NCBI GenBank assembly: GCA_949126835.1
Contig: OX421499.1
Coordinates: 10,581,224-10,645,223 of the forward strand
Reading direction: 5' to 3'
Source: Anisus vortex
Taxonomy: Eukaryota; Mollusca; Gastropoda; Planorbidae
Length of the DNA: 64,000 nucleotides
The position numbers were made by a program, and so were the translations under genes. Of the stretch, positions 11,887-22,475 are shown piece by piece (positions within the stretch are counted from its first letter, which is position 1; each line of letters begins with the position of its first letter). The notes beneath the pieces were generated by a model, which was not told the DNA's origin, made no database searches, and saw only the letters and a program-made list of their open reading frames with translations.

Positions 11887-12403
11887 CAACAGACAATTTT
11901 AGTTTATCCCAATTCTCTTCTTTATTTCTTTAGTACAAATTATTACCCCCCCCCCCCCTTCTACACTCCATGGTAGTAATGTGACATCGTGTGAATGTTA
12001 TACGTGTTTTAATGTGTTGATACAGCGTTTTCATATAAAGACGACAAAGAAAACAAGCACTGGTCTCATCAACTCAAACCTCAAGGTGATTTCTACCTAT
12101 CGCTAATACAACAAGAAAACATCTATAATCAGATATCGCCACACTTTGGGAGAACATTTTATCAGCACTGACAATGCGCGAGACGGACGGCCCGTACTGG
12201 TTGCTTAAGTACGATGTAACCCCCCCTCCCCCCCCCCCCCTCTAGTTGTCTCTCTATCGAGATATCTGGTGATAAATCACAAGTGTTTGTCTATATAAGT
12301 GAAGAGGATGACGTCACTGAGATGATTTAAGAAAGTGTCGCATTAGACAAGATAAAATATGTAGGGAAAATATAATTGAAATAAAATTAATATAAATATG
12401 TAT

Positions 12404-12706
12404 AAAGTATATATAAAGTATATATATATAAAAATATGTATAAAGTATATATAAAGTATATATAAATATGTATAAAGTATATATAAAGTATATATAAATA
12501 TGTATAAAGTATATATAAAGTATATATAAATATGTATAAAGTATATATAAAGTATATATAAATATGTATAAAGTATATATAAAGTATATATAAATATGTA
12601 TAAAGTATATATAAAGTATATATAAATATGTATAAAGTATATATAAAGTATATATAAATATGTATAAAGTATATATAAAGTATATATAAATATGTATAAA
12701 GTATAT
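12404..12706. repeat. AT-rich minisatellite, 32-bp unit x ~9
   Basis: The core is AAATATGTATAAAGTATATA, repeated every 32 bp. It is built from a smaller TATAAAGTATA motif. Confidence 0.9.
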
Positions 12707-13735
12707 TTTTGGTCTTCAGAAATTACAATGAAGAAATGAGTTCCAGATAAAAAAAAACTCTACACATTTTAATATTTTTATTTGCGCCTATGATCCTTTA
12801 ATGATTTATTTTTCTGTTTTGCTCTCTATTATAAAACTAATAGTATAGATTTTAGAGATTAAAATTATTTTTTACACTAAAAGTTTTTAGGAAGAAACTG
12901 AGATATGGTCAATATTAGATGGGCAACAATTTCTCTAAATCAGAATGGCAAGGAATAGGTTTCCAGCCTAAACAGTCAGAAAAAAACAGCAACAATAATA
13001 TAATACATTTTAAAACCACTTAAACTAAATGTAAAACTAAGCTTAAACCACGTATAAGATTAGATCATACTACTATTCTATATGAGGGGGGGGGGGGCAT
13101 ATATTTTTTTTTACCTAAAGTATAGTCTAAAATTGTCAATGTTTAAACCCTTTCTTTTTCAATGTTCGAGATTCACCGACCTTTGATGCTATGTTAGTAA
13201 CGGAAAATTCAATGTTTCCTCTCACTAAATGTTTAAATAGAGTCTATATTATGTTACGTTGATTTTTAAGCATCTAATAGTGACATTTTTTTAAACAAAA
13301 CATTGTTTAACTAGTTGATCCATGGACGCTCTGTGTCCAATAAAAAAAAAGTATCAATTCTAGAAGACAAAATGACAATATCATGAAATAAACAAACAAA
13401 CAAAAGACGGTACAGTATACAACTACAATATAAACAAAACAACAACGTTCATAGCAATACACATTGTCGGAAAAACTCGACGGAAGAAGTAGGCCACCCC
13501 AAATCAAGGAGTGACAAAAGGGAGTTGTGGAGAGTAGGCAGGGAGATGGGGAGAGTAGGCAGGGAGATTGGGATGAGAGAGAGCGGGGAGAGAGTGGGGA
13601 AAAGGAGAGATGGATAGTAAAATAAGGGGGAGAGAGGAAAATGAGAGTATAGGGAGAGTTAACAGGAAATGATGGGAAAAGAGAGGAGAGGGAGAGAAGG
13701 AAATATTTTCCGAGGAAAGGAGAGAGGCGACAATG
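12707..13735. other. AT-rich unique sequence grading into purine-rich sequence
   Basis: A G12 run lies near 13085. From about 13515 the plus strand is GA-rich, which produces Ser/Leu-rich antisense frames that are not genes. Confidence 0.4.
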
Positions 13736-13739
13736 GAAA

Positions 13740-13950
13740 TGAGAGAGAGAGAGAGAGAGAGAGCTATTTGAGAGATGGGAGAGAAGGACGAGAGAGAGAG
13801 AGAGAGAGAGCTATTTGAGAGGTGGGAGAGAAGGACGAGAGAGAGAGAGAGAGCTATTTGAGAGATGGGAGACAAGGACGCGAGAGAGAGAGAGAGCTAT
13901 TTGAGAGATGGGAGAGAAGGACGAGAGAGAAAGAGAGAGAGTATGGAGAG
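13740..13950. repeat. GA-rich minisatellite, about 4 copies
   Basis: Blocks of (GA)n alternate with GAGCTATTTGAGAGATGGGA and GAAGGACG. The unit length varies with the GA run, about 45-60 bp. Confidence 0.8.
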
Positions 13951-14068
13951 GGGACCAAGAAAGAAAAGTTTCATTTACAAATATTTTTTTTTAAATAAAT
14001 GAACACGAAAATAATAGAAAGGAGACAAGCTATGCAATAACTCAACAAGCAGTAAGCTCAAATATTTC

Positions 14069-14962
14069 TGTAACTATCCAATGTACTATCTAATGTAACT
14101 ATCCAATGTACTATCTAATGTAACTATCCAATGTACTATCTAATGTAACTATCCAATGTACTATTTAATGTAACTATCCAATGTACTATCTAATGTAACT
14201 ATCCAATGTACTATCTAATGTAACTATCCAATGTACTATCTAATGTAACTACCCAATGTACTATCTAATGTAACTATCCAATGTACTATCTAATGTAACT
14301 ATCCAATGTACTATCTAATGTACTATCTAATGTAACTATCTAATGTAACTATCCAATGTATTACCTAATGTACTATCTAATGTAACTATCCAATGTACTA
14401 TCTAATGTAACTATCCAATGTACTATCTTATGTAACTATCCAATGTACTATCTAATGTAACTATCCAATGTACTATCTAATGTAACTATCCAATGTACTA
14501 TCTAATGTAACTATCCAATGTACTATCTAATGTAACTATCCAATGTACTATCTAATGTACTATCTAATGTAACTATCCAATGTACTATCTAATGTAACTA
14601 TCCAATGTACTATCTTATGTAACTATCCAATGTACTATCTAATGTAACTATCCAATGTACTATCTAATGTAACTATCCAATGTACTATCTTATTTAACTA
14701 TCCAATGTACTATCTAATGTAACTATCCAATGTACTATCTAATGTAACTATCCAATGTACTATCTTATGTAACTATCCAATGTACTATCTAATGTAACTA
14801 TCCAATGTACTATCTAATGTAACTATCCAATGTACTATCTTATGTAACTATCCAATGTACTATCTAATGTAACTATCCAATGTACTATCTAATGTAACTA
14901 TCCAATGTACTATCTTATGTAACTATCCAATGTACTATCTAATGTAACTATCTAATGTACTT
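14069..14962. repeat. Minisatellite, 25-bp unit x ~36, abutting a 5' splice site
   Basis: The unit is built from CTATCTAATGTAA and CTATCCAATGTA. The right half has a 75-bp period marked by TATCTTATG variants. Occasional 12-13-bp half units occur. The array ends inside the donor of exon 2 of the minus-strand gene (GTAAGTA at 14958-14964), so intron 2 begins directly with this repeat. Confidence 0.93.
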
Positions 14963-14964
14963 AC

Positions 14965-15012
14965 TTGGTATGGCGGTAGATCGTCTTCGTCTGTTACTAC
15001 CACTATCAGAAT
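14965..15012 (-). CDS. Exon 2 (48 nt) of minus-strand gene, Ser/Asp then Arg-rich
   Basis: On the minus strand the exon is preceded by a strong acceptor (TTTTTTTGTCTTCAG) and followed by a perfect donor (CCAA|GTAAGTA). Joined to exon 1 it completes a split GAT codon and reads DSDSGSNRRRRSTAIP, ending again in phase 1. The acidic/Ser stretch followed by RRRRST resembles a basophilic-kinase substrate site or a nuclear-localisation signal; that is inference. Downstream exons were not found in the window. The exon keeps the reading phase, so it could be skipped without a frameshift. Confidence 0.7.
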
Positions 15013-15199
15013 CTGAAGACAAAAAAACAAGTTCAGATACTTATTATAGTGGTCAAATTACACAGTAAAATCTCTTATAGTTATTTATAGTTAAACTGAT
15101 ATTTTTAGACAAGAACCTTTTTTTTATCCAGGTAAAAGTATTTTCGCTTTAATATAAGAATTGTATTATTAAGATATTATTATTATATACATTATATAA

Positions 15200-15465
15200 C
15201 GATAGTGCATTCTGCTGGCGTACCGAAGGCCGTGGATTCGAATCCTGGCTATGGCTAAAATTTGTTCCCGGGACTGGAAGGTGTCCCTGAGTCTACCCAG
15301 CTATGATTGGTAGGCTACCAGGCTACCTGACATTCTGGGGTAAAGTAAAGGTGTACGGGTAGTATGCTGGCTACACAACCCTCTAGTATGCCGTGGCCAC
15401 AGTAACTGATGAACACTTTTTAACCAGCCTTTGGTTCAATTTTGTCCGACTGGTTAACTTCCTAC
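15200..15465 (+). mobile_element. tRNA-derived SINE
   Basis: A canonical B-box, GGATTCGAATCC (near 15233), follows a weaker A-box region. The body contains GGGACTGGAAGGTGTCCCTG, which is related to the fragment at 5980-6000. It ends after a CTGGTTAACTTCC segment. It is antisense to the gene in whose intron it lies. Confidence 0.6.
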
Positions 15466-16184
15466 TTACTAATAGAATTTAACATTGGTTCTAATAGTCG
15501 AAAATAATTTCTTAAAGAAGAAATGTCTACATTTCTACATTTTTAAATAACAAACAAACAAAAACAAAATATTTATGTGCAAAACAATGAAAATGATTCT
15601 TTTCAAGCCATGTCGATCCATGGCAGCTATCTCAACTCAAGCTCATTTCAAGGTGATTGTTCGTGAATTTCAAGTCATTTCTTTAACCCCCCCCCCCCCC
15701 CCCCACCATCACCACACCGACAAGACTAATGTCAAGGTGCCCATCAGAAATAATATAAAAAAAACACAGTCAACGTAATGTCATCCACTCACAACTACAA
15801 TTATTAACGTCTCCAATGACGCCTAACCCATGACCTCTACACTTAACCATGCCCCTCCCCCTTCCACTTCTAAACCATATTAATTAGTTGATATGTAAGT
15901 CTTCATGAAAGCCGGTATGTAGCTTATATTTAATACATTATATAAGCCAGTTTTTAAGCCAGTATGTAAGCTTTTATGTAATACATTATATGATCGAGTT
16001 TTTAAGCCAGTATGTAAGCCAGAATACAACCCAATATGTTTTAAAAATGCGTTACGACAAATGAAACGTCAACACAATAAAACGACTTTTATCGGTTTAG
16101 TTTGATAAAAAAAAAACATGCTGGACACGATCAAGTCAAAGTAGGTCATATGATATATTTTAAAGTAAGTCAGGTGTAGTGAAA
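15466..16184. other. Intronic AT-rich sequence
   Basis: Nothing coding was recognised. It has a C16 run near 15690 and a degenerate series of TAAGCCAGTATGTAAGC phrases at 15910-16030, suggesting a decayed tandem repeat of about 50 bp. Confidence 0.4.
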
Positions 16185-16745
16185 TAAAGCTAGAACATAC
16201 GAGACGTGGTGTACATATTCCTGGCAGGAAAGGAAACTGAACACCTTTCACCTCAGGTCTCAGGCGTATCCTAGATGGCAGGACAAAGTCCCAAATGCAG
16301 TGCTCTTGCAAATAGCAGGGTGCCAAGACATCCACATTATCCTCAGCAACATACGAATCAACTGGCTAGGTCATGTACACCGAATTCTACAAGGTCGACT
16401 CCCACAGGACACCCTCTACGGAGCGTTAGTTAAAGGACAGAGACCCACTGGACGTCCAAAACTGAAATTTGCAGGTGTCTTTAAATGAGACATAAAACAC
16501 CTCCATTTTGACCTCAACAGTTGGGAGGACATGGCGCAGGAAAGGCCCACCTGGAGGGCAGAAATCAAGGAAGATTAATGGCTTCCAGGAGAGGAGCGCA
16601 CAAGGCACAAGAAGATGGAGAAAAATAGGTCTCCTCTGCTGCATTCATCTGCACCCAGTGACCCAGTGTGACCATGCCTGTATTTCCAGGAATTGTCTCT
16701 TCAGCTACACGAGGGCCTGCAAGGGGGAAAATATCGTCTAGCGAG
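16185..16745 (+). pseudogene. LINE relic: ORF2 C-terminus
   Basis: Interrupted plus-strand frames carry the conserved C-terminal blocks of a non-LTR retrotransposon: ERKLNTFHLRS, a DKVPNAVLLQIAGCQ block, IRINWLGHVHRI, a LVKGQRPTGRPKLKF block, NSWEDMAQERPTWRAEI, and a decayed zinc-finger tail (RNCLFSYTRAC). Stops and frameshifts make it inactive. The following CATCGTCTAGCGAGACG matches the 3' UTR at about 23630. Confidence 0.8.
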
Positions 16746-16802
16746 ACGTAAAATATATAAACATACATAATGTTAAAGCAAGAGCCATTTGTAAGTTATA
16801 TT

Positions 16803-17086
16803 TAGTATTTAGAGTATTTAGTATTTAGAGTATTTAGTATTTAGAGTATTTAGTATTTAGAGTATTTAGTATTTAGAGTATTTAGTATTTAGAGTATTTA
16901 GTATTTAGAGTATTTAGTATTTAGAGTATTTAGTATTTAGAGTATTTAGTATTTAGAGTATTTAGTATTTAGAGTATTTAGTATTTAGAGTATTTAGTAT
17001 TTAGAGTATTTAGTATTTAGAGTATTTAGTATTTAGAGTATTTAGTATTTAGAGTATTTAGTATTTAGAGTATTTAGTATTTAGAG
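16803..17086. repeat. Minisatellite, 16-bp unit x ~18
   Basis: Perfect repeats of AGAGTATTTAGTATTT lie in intron 1 of the minus-strand gene. Confidence 0.95.
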
Positions 17087-17355
17087 TTAAAGATCTGTAA
17101 ATAATTCCATACATGTAAAGAGAATGTTTCAATAACGCATTAATAATTATGTGAAAGTGTCACTATGTAAACCATTACATCACTATTTGAAGAGTTATTC
17201 AACCTTGCATAAACTCCCCACAAATAGTGATATAACTGACCTCATTATTATAATGTGTAGAAAACAACAACTGCAGCAACAATAATACAATTCAAAGTCA
17301 CGCGATGTATCTTCACTGTATGAATCATGAGTTAATTTCCCAACAAACAAACAGG

Positions 17356-17389
<34 letters not shown>

Positions 17390-17704
17390 TATGAATAATT
17401 ACATTTAGGGAACATGGAAAAAGTAACATTTATTTATACTGTTTTACGTTAGCGGAATTTCAGTCTTATAACTTTGTAATGTGTTCATGTGAAAATCGGG
17501 AAAACATATTTTTCGAACCTTTGAATCAAAACTCACGTATTAACCTGAAGGTCAAAGATTAACACTTTTATGATCGAGCATATATAGAGTATGTACATAA
17601 CAGAACCGATAAAAGTGTATTTTTAATGTAGAACAAAGCTAACACACTGATATTCAATGCTTTAATTATGGAAATAACAGACCTTTTAAAAACGAGTACT
17701 GCTC

Positions 17705-18350
17705 GGGAAATACACACATCTACAAACATACATTCGGGAAATACACACATCTACAAACATACAGTTCTGGAAATACACATATCTACAAACATTCAGTTCT
17801 GGAAATACACACATCTACAAACATACATTTCTGGAAATACACACATCTACAAACATACAGTTCTGGAAATACACACATCTACAAACATACAGTTCTGGAA
17901 ATACACACATCTACAAACATACAGTTCTGGAAATACACACATCTAAAAACATACAGTTCTGGAAATACACACATCTACAAACATACAGTTCTGGAAATAC
18001 ACACATCTACAAACATACAGTTCTGGAAATACACACATCTAAAAACATACAGTTCTGGAAATACACACATCTACAAACATACAGTTCTGGAAATACGCAC
18101 ATCTACAAACATACATTCTGGAAATACACACATCTACAAACATACAGTTCTGGAAATACACACATCTAAAAACATACAGTTCTGGAAATACACTCATCTA
18201 CAAACATACAGTTCTGGAAATACACACATCTACAAACATACAGTTCTGGAAATACACACATCTACAAACATACAGTTCTGGAAATACACACATCTACAAA
18301 CATACATTCTGGAAATAAAAACATCTACAATATTCTGGAAATAATCATAT
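17705..18350. repeat. Minisatellite, 32-bp unit x ~20, next to the exon 1 donor
   Basis: The unit contains ACAGTTCTGGAAATACACAC and ATCTACAAACAT. On the transcribed (minus) strand each unit carries TGTGTATTTCCAG, which resembles a 3' splice site. The array starts about 50 nt into intron 1. Confidence 0.93.
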
Positions 18351-18401
18351 CCAGAAAACACCAGTCTGACTAAAAAAGAGGTCTACAAAACAGGAACTCA
18401 C

Positions 18402-18705
18402 CATAGTCGGATTCAAACGCAGAACAACTTTTGTCGGCCGTGATTCCCACATTCATCCTCTCAGAGAAGCCCAGGCTCAGGTCAAGGCCGAGGCCGAAAC
18501 CATTCTCAATGAGATCCCTGGCCCCTGGGCTCCCGTCCTCATCATCCTCGTAGTAAGGGTCAATGGTCTCTTCTATCTCCCTCTTCGGGGAGCCGAATGC
18601 AGTTCCGGTTAGCACCGAGATGCCGTCCTCCAGAAACGAGTTAATTCCACTAGCCAAATCGACGTCGGTGACTTCCGTTAGAACCAACGATTCGAACAAC
18701 GGCAT
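18402..18705 (-). CDS. First coding exon of minus-strand gene; acidic protein, not recognised
   Basis: The exon starts at ATG 18705-18703 in good context (CACAATGC) and encodes 101 residues plus one base before the donor TATG|GTGAGT. The product begins MPLFESLVLTEVTDVDLASG. It contains an acidic segment (PYYEDDEDG near residue 50), a Gly/Leu segment (GFGLGLDLSLGF) and ends ESDY before exon 2. The frame is open 23 codons further upstream to a Met at 18774, but the downstream Met is preferred for its context and acidic start. The style suggests a regulatory or nuclear protein; no family is assigned. There is no signal peptide or membrane segment. Base composition is more GC-rich than the flanks, as expected for a real exon. 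Confidence 0.75.
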
Positions 18706-18810
18706 TGTGTTTTTGTGTCTGTGTGAATATGTGTTTTGTAAGCTCAATAAAGTGTTATAGAGAGTTAATTTCAATGAATTGTTTCGTTTCCCTTGACACT
18801 ACTCCGTGAA
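18706..18810 (-). other. Probable 5' UTR of minus-strand gene
   Basis: It lies between the ATG and a position about 25-30 nt downstream of the TATA box. The exact transcription start is inferred from spacing only. Confidence 0.45.
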
Positions 18811-18833
18811 ATAACGAGAATATGAGTGAATGT

Positions 18834-18895
18834 TTTTATAAGACAGTCAACTCCATCTGCCAACATCGTGGCCATTGCTATGATTGGATCACGTG
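18834..18895 (-). promoter_or_regulatory. Core promoter: TATA box, CCAAT box, CACGTG E-box
   Basis: On the minus strand, TATAAAA (plus 18834-18840) is preceded by CCAATCATAG (CCAAT at 18883-18887) and CACGTG (18890-18895). These are spaced as in a compact TATA promoter and point at the first coding exon 130 bp away. The E-box suggests bHLH/USF-type regulation; this is inference. Confidence 0.6.
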
Positions 18896-18961
18896 GTCAG
18901 GGTTTAATTAAGTTTTAGTAATTATATTGGCACACGGCGTCACACTCTTTCACTAACTGTA

Positions 18962-19507
18962 GGAACAGATTCACATATATAATTATTGGTGAACAGATTC
19001 ACATATATAATTATTGGTGAACAGATTCACATATATAATTATTGGTGAACAGATTCACATATATAATTATTGGTGAACAGATTCACATATATAATTATTG
19101 GTGAACAGATTCACGTATATAATTATTGGTGAACAGATTCCCTTATATAGTTATTGGTGAACAGATTCACATAATATATAATTATTGCTGAACAGATTCA
19201 CATATATAATTATTGGTGAACAGATTCACATATATAATTATTGGTGAACAGATTCACATATATAACTATTGGTGAACAGATTCACATATATAATTATTGG
19301 TGAACAGATTCACATATATAATTATTGGTGAACAGATTCACATATATAATTATTGGTGAACAGATTCACATATATAATTATTGGTGAACAGATTCACATA
19401 TATAATTATTGGTGAACTGATTCACATATATAATTATTGGTGAACAGATTCACATATATAATTATTGGTGAACAGATTCACATATATAATTATTGGTGAA
19501 CAGATTC
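18962..19507. repeat. Minisatellite, 28-bp unit x ~19, upstream of the promoter
   Basis: The unit includes ACAGATTCACATATATAATT and ATTGGTGA. Each intact unit carries CCAAT on the strand of the gene (ATTGG on plus). The array starts about 65 bp beyond the promoter E-box. Confidence 0.95.
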
Positions 19508-20595
19508 TTGGGCATAGTTTATATATAGGCTATATGAACAAAATACTTTCAATATAGGATGATATGGACTCGTGCAGGCTAGGAAAGCAAGCTACAGACG
19601 CGGTTCATAAAAAAGAAAGAGATAACACAGAATCAGAGAAACAACAACTAGTGTTTTCCCACTAAAGTTCTGATGAAAATATTCACCTATTGTATTGTAT
19701 TAGGACAAGGAACTATACATAAAGTTAAATCTTTTCCACACGACTTTTTTCTACAACCCATTCCATGCGCCAAGCGCCTAAGTAAAAGAGATGGCTGAAG
19801 TTTAAAGTTTCCAGGATTAAAAGATTATTATTTTTTAAATAGTATTTATCTTTGTTGCGTCCCTTGTTGGATCAAACATTAGAATTGTGTCCCTTTGCTT
19901 TGTTTCATATGATTCCTGAATGAGTAAATGCTGTGAACTAGAAAGGGGAGGGAAGCCTCTCTTAAGTTAGAAAAAAGAGATTTTTCACATTGTACCCTTT
20001 TTGTTAAGTAGAAATATTACAGTGTTGTTGTACTTTAAGAGTATGTTGGCGTTCTATTTCAAACACAACTATTGCTGTACATACAGAAAAACATCTTCAC
20101 GTAAAAAAAAACAAAAAAACTTCAGAAATGTTAGATCTAGGAAAGTTTCTAAAGAAAACTATTCCGTTGGTTCGAAGATATTGCGGAGCTGTACGGCTGA
20201 TAAATAAGTTATCGCGGCGTTAGATTTACGACAGTAGGTCTTGTTATCAGATAACCTTGACCCATATTTTCAGTGTTCGTACATTCTAGCCAACTCAACT
20301 TTTAATTTCTAATCTTTTTTTTACGACATTTTATTTCAAGGGAGATCACTCTCGATGAAAAAACTATTTATTGTGAGATACGTCCCTTGAGATCGTAATT
20401 TAAATAAACTATAGACAAACATTTAGTAATATTTATATAGGTTATAGATATACAGACTGTGGTACCACAACGTGCAATTAAAACAGCGGAATACTATAAT
20501 ATGCCGTGTAAAACATTCGGACATTTATTATTTTAAAAGTTTTATTTAAAAGATGTTGTATTTTCTAAAGCTGTTACTTTTATCAAAACCTACCA
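19508..20595. other. AT-rich sequence with a LINE C-terminal relic
   Basis: At about 19735-19800 the minus strand reads SFT*ALGAWNGL, a decayed version of the LINE C-terminal block seen at 34321-34490. The rest shows no gene; the 68-codon plus frame at 20001 lacks features. Confidence 0.4.
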
Positions 20596-20599
20596 CTAA

Positions 20600-20895
20600 A
20601 ATACCAGACCCCATGAGATAGAACTATACCACAACACCAGACCACATGAGATAGAACTATACCACAAGACCAGACCACATGAGATAGAACTATACCACAA
20701 GACCAGATTACATGAGATAGAACTATACCACAAGACCAGATTACATGAGATAGAACTATACCACAAGACCAGATTACATGAGATAGAACTAAACCACAAG
20801 ACCAGATTACATAAGATAGAACAATACCACAAGACCAGATTACGTGAGATAGAACTAAACCACAAGACCAGATTACATGAGATAGAACTATACCA
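20600..20895. repeat. Minisatellite, 33-bp unit x ~9
   Basis: The core is GAGATAGAACTATACCACAA followed by GACCAGATTACAT. The 33-bp period gives an 11-residue repeating antisense frame of 110 codons, which is not supported as a gene. Confidence 0.93.
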
Positions 20896-20930
20896 CATGT
20901 CTAGACCACACGTGAAGCACACATGCATAA

Positions 20931-21040
20931 CGGACTCCGCCCCAACCTCCGTTTGTACATGTATTACGGACTCCTCCCCAACCTCCGTTTGTACATGTAT
21001 TACGGACTCCGCCCCGATCTCCGTTTGTACACGTCTTACG
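20931..21040. repeat. Minisatellite, 36-bp unit x 3
   Basis: Copies of CGGACTCCGCCCCAACCTCC start at 20931, 20967 and 21003. Confidence 0.9.
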
Positions 21041-21289
21041 GTAAAATACAGATCTAGGTCGTAAATAAAACGTGTTACTGTAACTAAAGACGTGACAAAG
21101 ATATTTTGTGCACTCCGATTTTATGACAGGTCAAAATATTTGACACACTGTCACAGAAACAATTATCGCCACTTAATTAACAGAACTAGACTCTTAATTA
21201 GATGAACTTGCACAGTTCGTAGCTACGGTTTGCAACAAATTAAATGTCCGGTTTTTGAAAACGTTTTGCCCGCCGATTTGCCGAGGTAT

Positions 21290-21575
21290 ATCATATAAGA
21301 CTTATGTCATAGAAGACTTAATGTCATATAAGAATTATGTCATAGAAGACTTTTGTCATATAAGAATTATGTCATAGAAGACTTATGTCATATAAGAATT
21401 ATGTCATAGAAGACTTATGTCATATGAGAATTATGTCATAGAAGACTTATGTCATATAAGAATTATGTCATAGAAGACTTATGTCATATAAGAATTATGT
21501 CATAGAAGACTTATGTCATATAAGAATTATGTCATAGAAGACTTATGTCATATAAGAATTATGTCATAGAAGACT
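21290..21575. repeat. Minisatellite, 32-bp unit x ~8
   Basis: TTATGTCATATAAGAATTAT alternates with GTCATAGAAGAC. The unit itself looks like a diverged tandem dimer of a 16-bp motif. Confidence 0.9.
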
Positions 21576-21729
21576 TACAAACAGCTAACTTCAACGGACA
21601 CCTTCATGACTACCCAAGCAGTACACACATTGGACCTTTAGAACATCAACGTAACTCTACAAAGATTCCATAATATATATTGATGAAAAAACCGACAAGT
21701 TGGCTAGAAAGGGAGCAAACATGGGGCTA

Positions 21730-22020
21730 ACTTGGAAGATCTGAAGCAAACATGGAGCCAACCTGGAAGATCTGAAGCAAACATGGAGCCAACCTAGAAG
21801 ATCTGAAGCAAACATGGAGCCAACCTGGAAGATCTGAAGCCAACATGGAGCCAACCTGGAAGATCTGAAGCAAACATGGAGCCAACCTAGAAGATCTGAA
21901 GCAAACATGGAGCCAACCTAGAAGATCTGAAGCAAACATGGAGCCAACCTAGAAGATCTGGAGCAAACATGGGGCCAACGTGGAAAATCTGGAGCAAACA
22001 TGGGGCCAACGTGGAAGATC
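21730..22020. repeat. Minisatellite, 31-bp unit x ~9
   Basis: The core is GAAGATCTGAAGCAAACATG plus GAGCCAACCTG. The 31-bp unit shifts frame each copy and yields two overlapping artefactual antisense frames. Confidence 0.9.
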
Positions 22021-22252
22021 TGTCAGTTTTAAAATGTCAATGTCCCAGCTAGAAAATCCCAAACATACATTATTTCATCCCCCCTCTCCCAACCTCCTGC
22101 CTCAAATGACCATAGCCGACACAATCTACAACTACAAATATCAACTCAAGAAAAGATATATCAATGTATGTCTGGCATTGACTGCAAAAGATTAAAAAAA
22201 AAAAGCTCTGCGGTATAGTTGAAATAAAAAGAATCTATGGGCTCATCAAACA

Positions 22253-22475
22253 GTGAGGCCGGCTGGTCTAGCGGTTAGCACACCGGACTGTCAACCAAAA
22301 ACCAACGGACAGGTTGCGGGTTCTATCCCTGCCACCGGCGGATCCCTGTCGCCCTGCAGGAGTTTTGGGCCTGTAAAAATATTTGCGCCAACAGGCAGCA
22401 CTATGTTTACAGCAGCGCATAGAACTATTCTCAACGTGAATGGGATATGCGCTATATAAGTATCATATTTTATTT
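22253..22475 (+). mobile_element. tRNA-derived SINE sharing its 3' tail with the local LINE
   Basis: The 5' part is tRNA-like: A-box CTGGTCTAGCGGTTAGCAC, then B-box GGGTTCTATCCCTGCC. The 3' part, AGCGCATAGAACTATTCTCA followed by ATGCGCTATATAAG and a TATTTTATTT tail, matches the LINE 3' end at 1184-1240. This is the usual arrangement of a SINE mobilised by a partner LINE. Confidence 0.8.

Larger units (their letters stand above)
15013..18401 (-). other. Intron 1 of minus-strand gene (GT-AG, 3389 bp)
   Basis: It runs from the donor GTGAGT (18396-18401) to the acceptor TTCAG (15013-15017). It contains a SINE (15200-15465), a degraded LINE (16185-16745), a 16-bp array, a poly-T tract near 17360 and a 32-bp array starting about 50 nt from the donor. 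Confidence 0.65.

Noticed and set aside
11287..11976. 229-codon frame
   Set aside because: Produced by the 22-bp repeat, which is open in every forward frame.
13504..13875. Ser/Leu-rich antisense frames, here and at 24355, 26172-27033 and 33191
   Set aside because: Translations of GA-rich or simple-repeat DNA.
22253..22340. Functional tRNA gene
   Set aside because: The anticodon arm does not pair and carries an insertion, and the sequence continues into a SINE tail.
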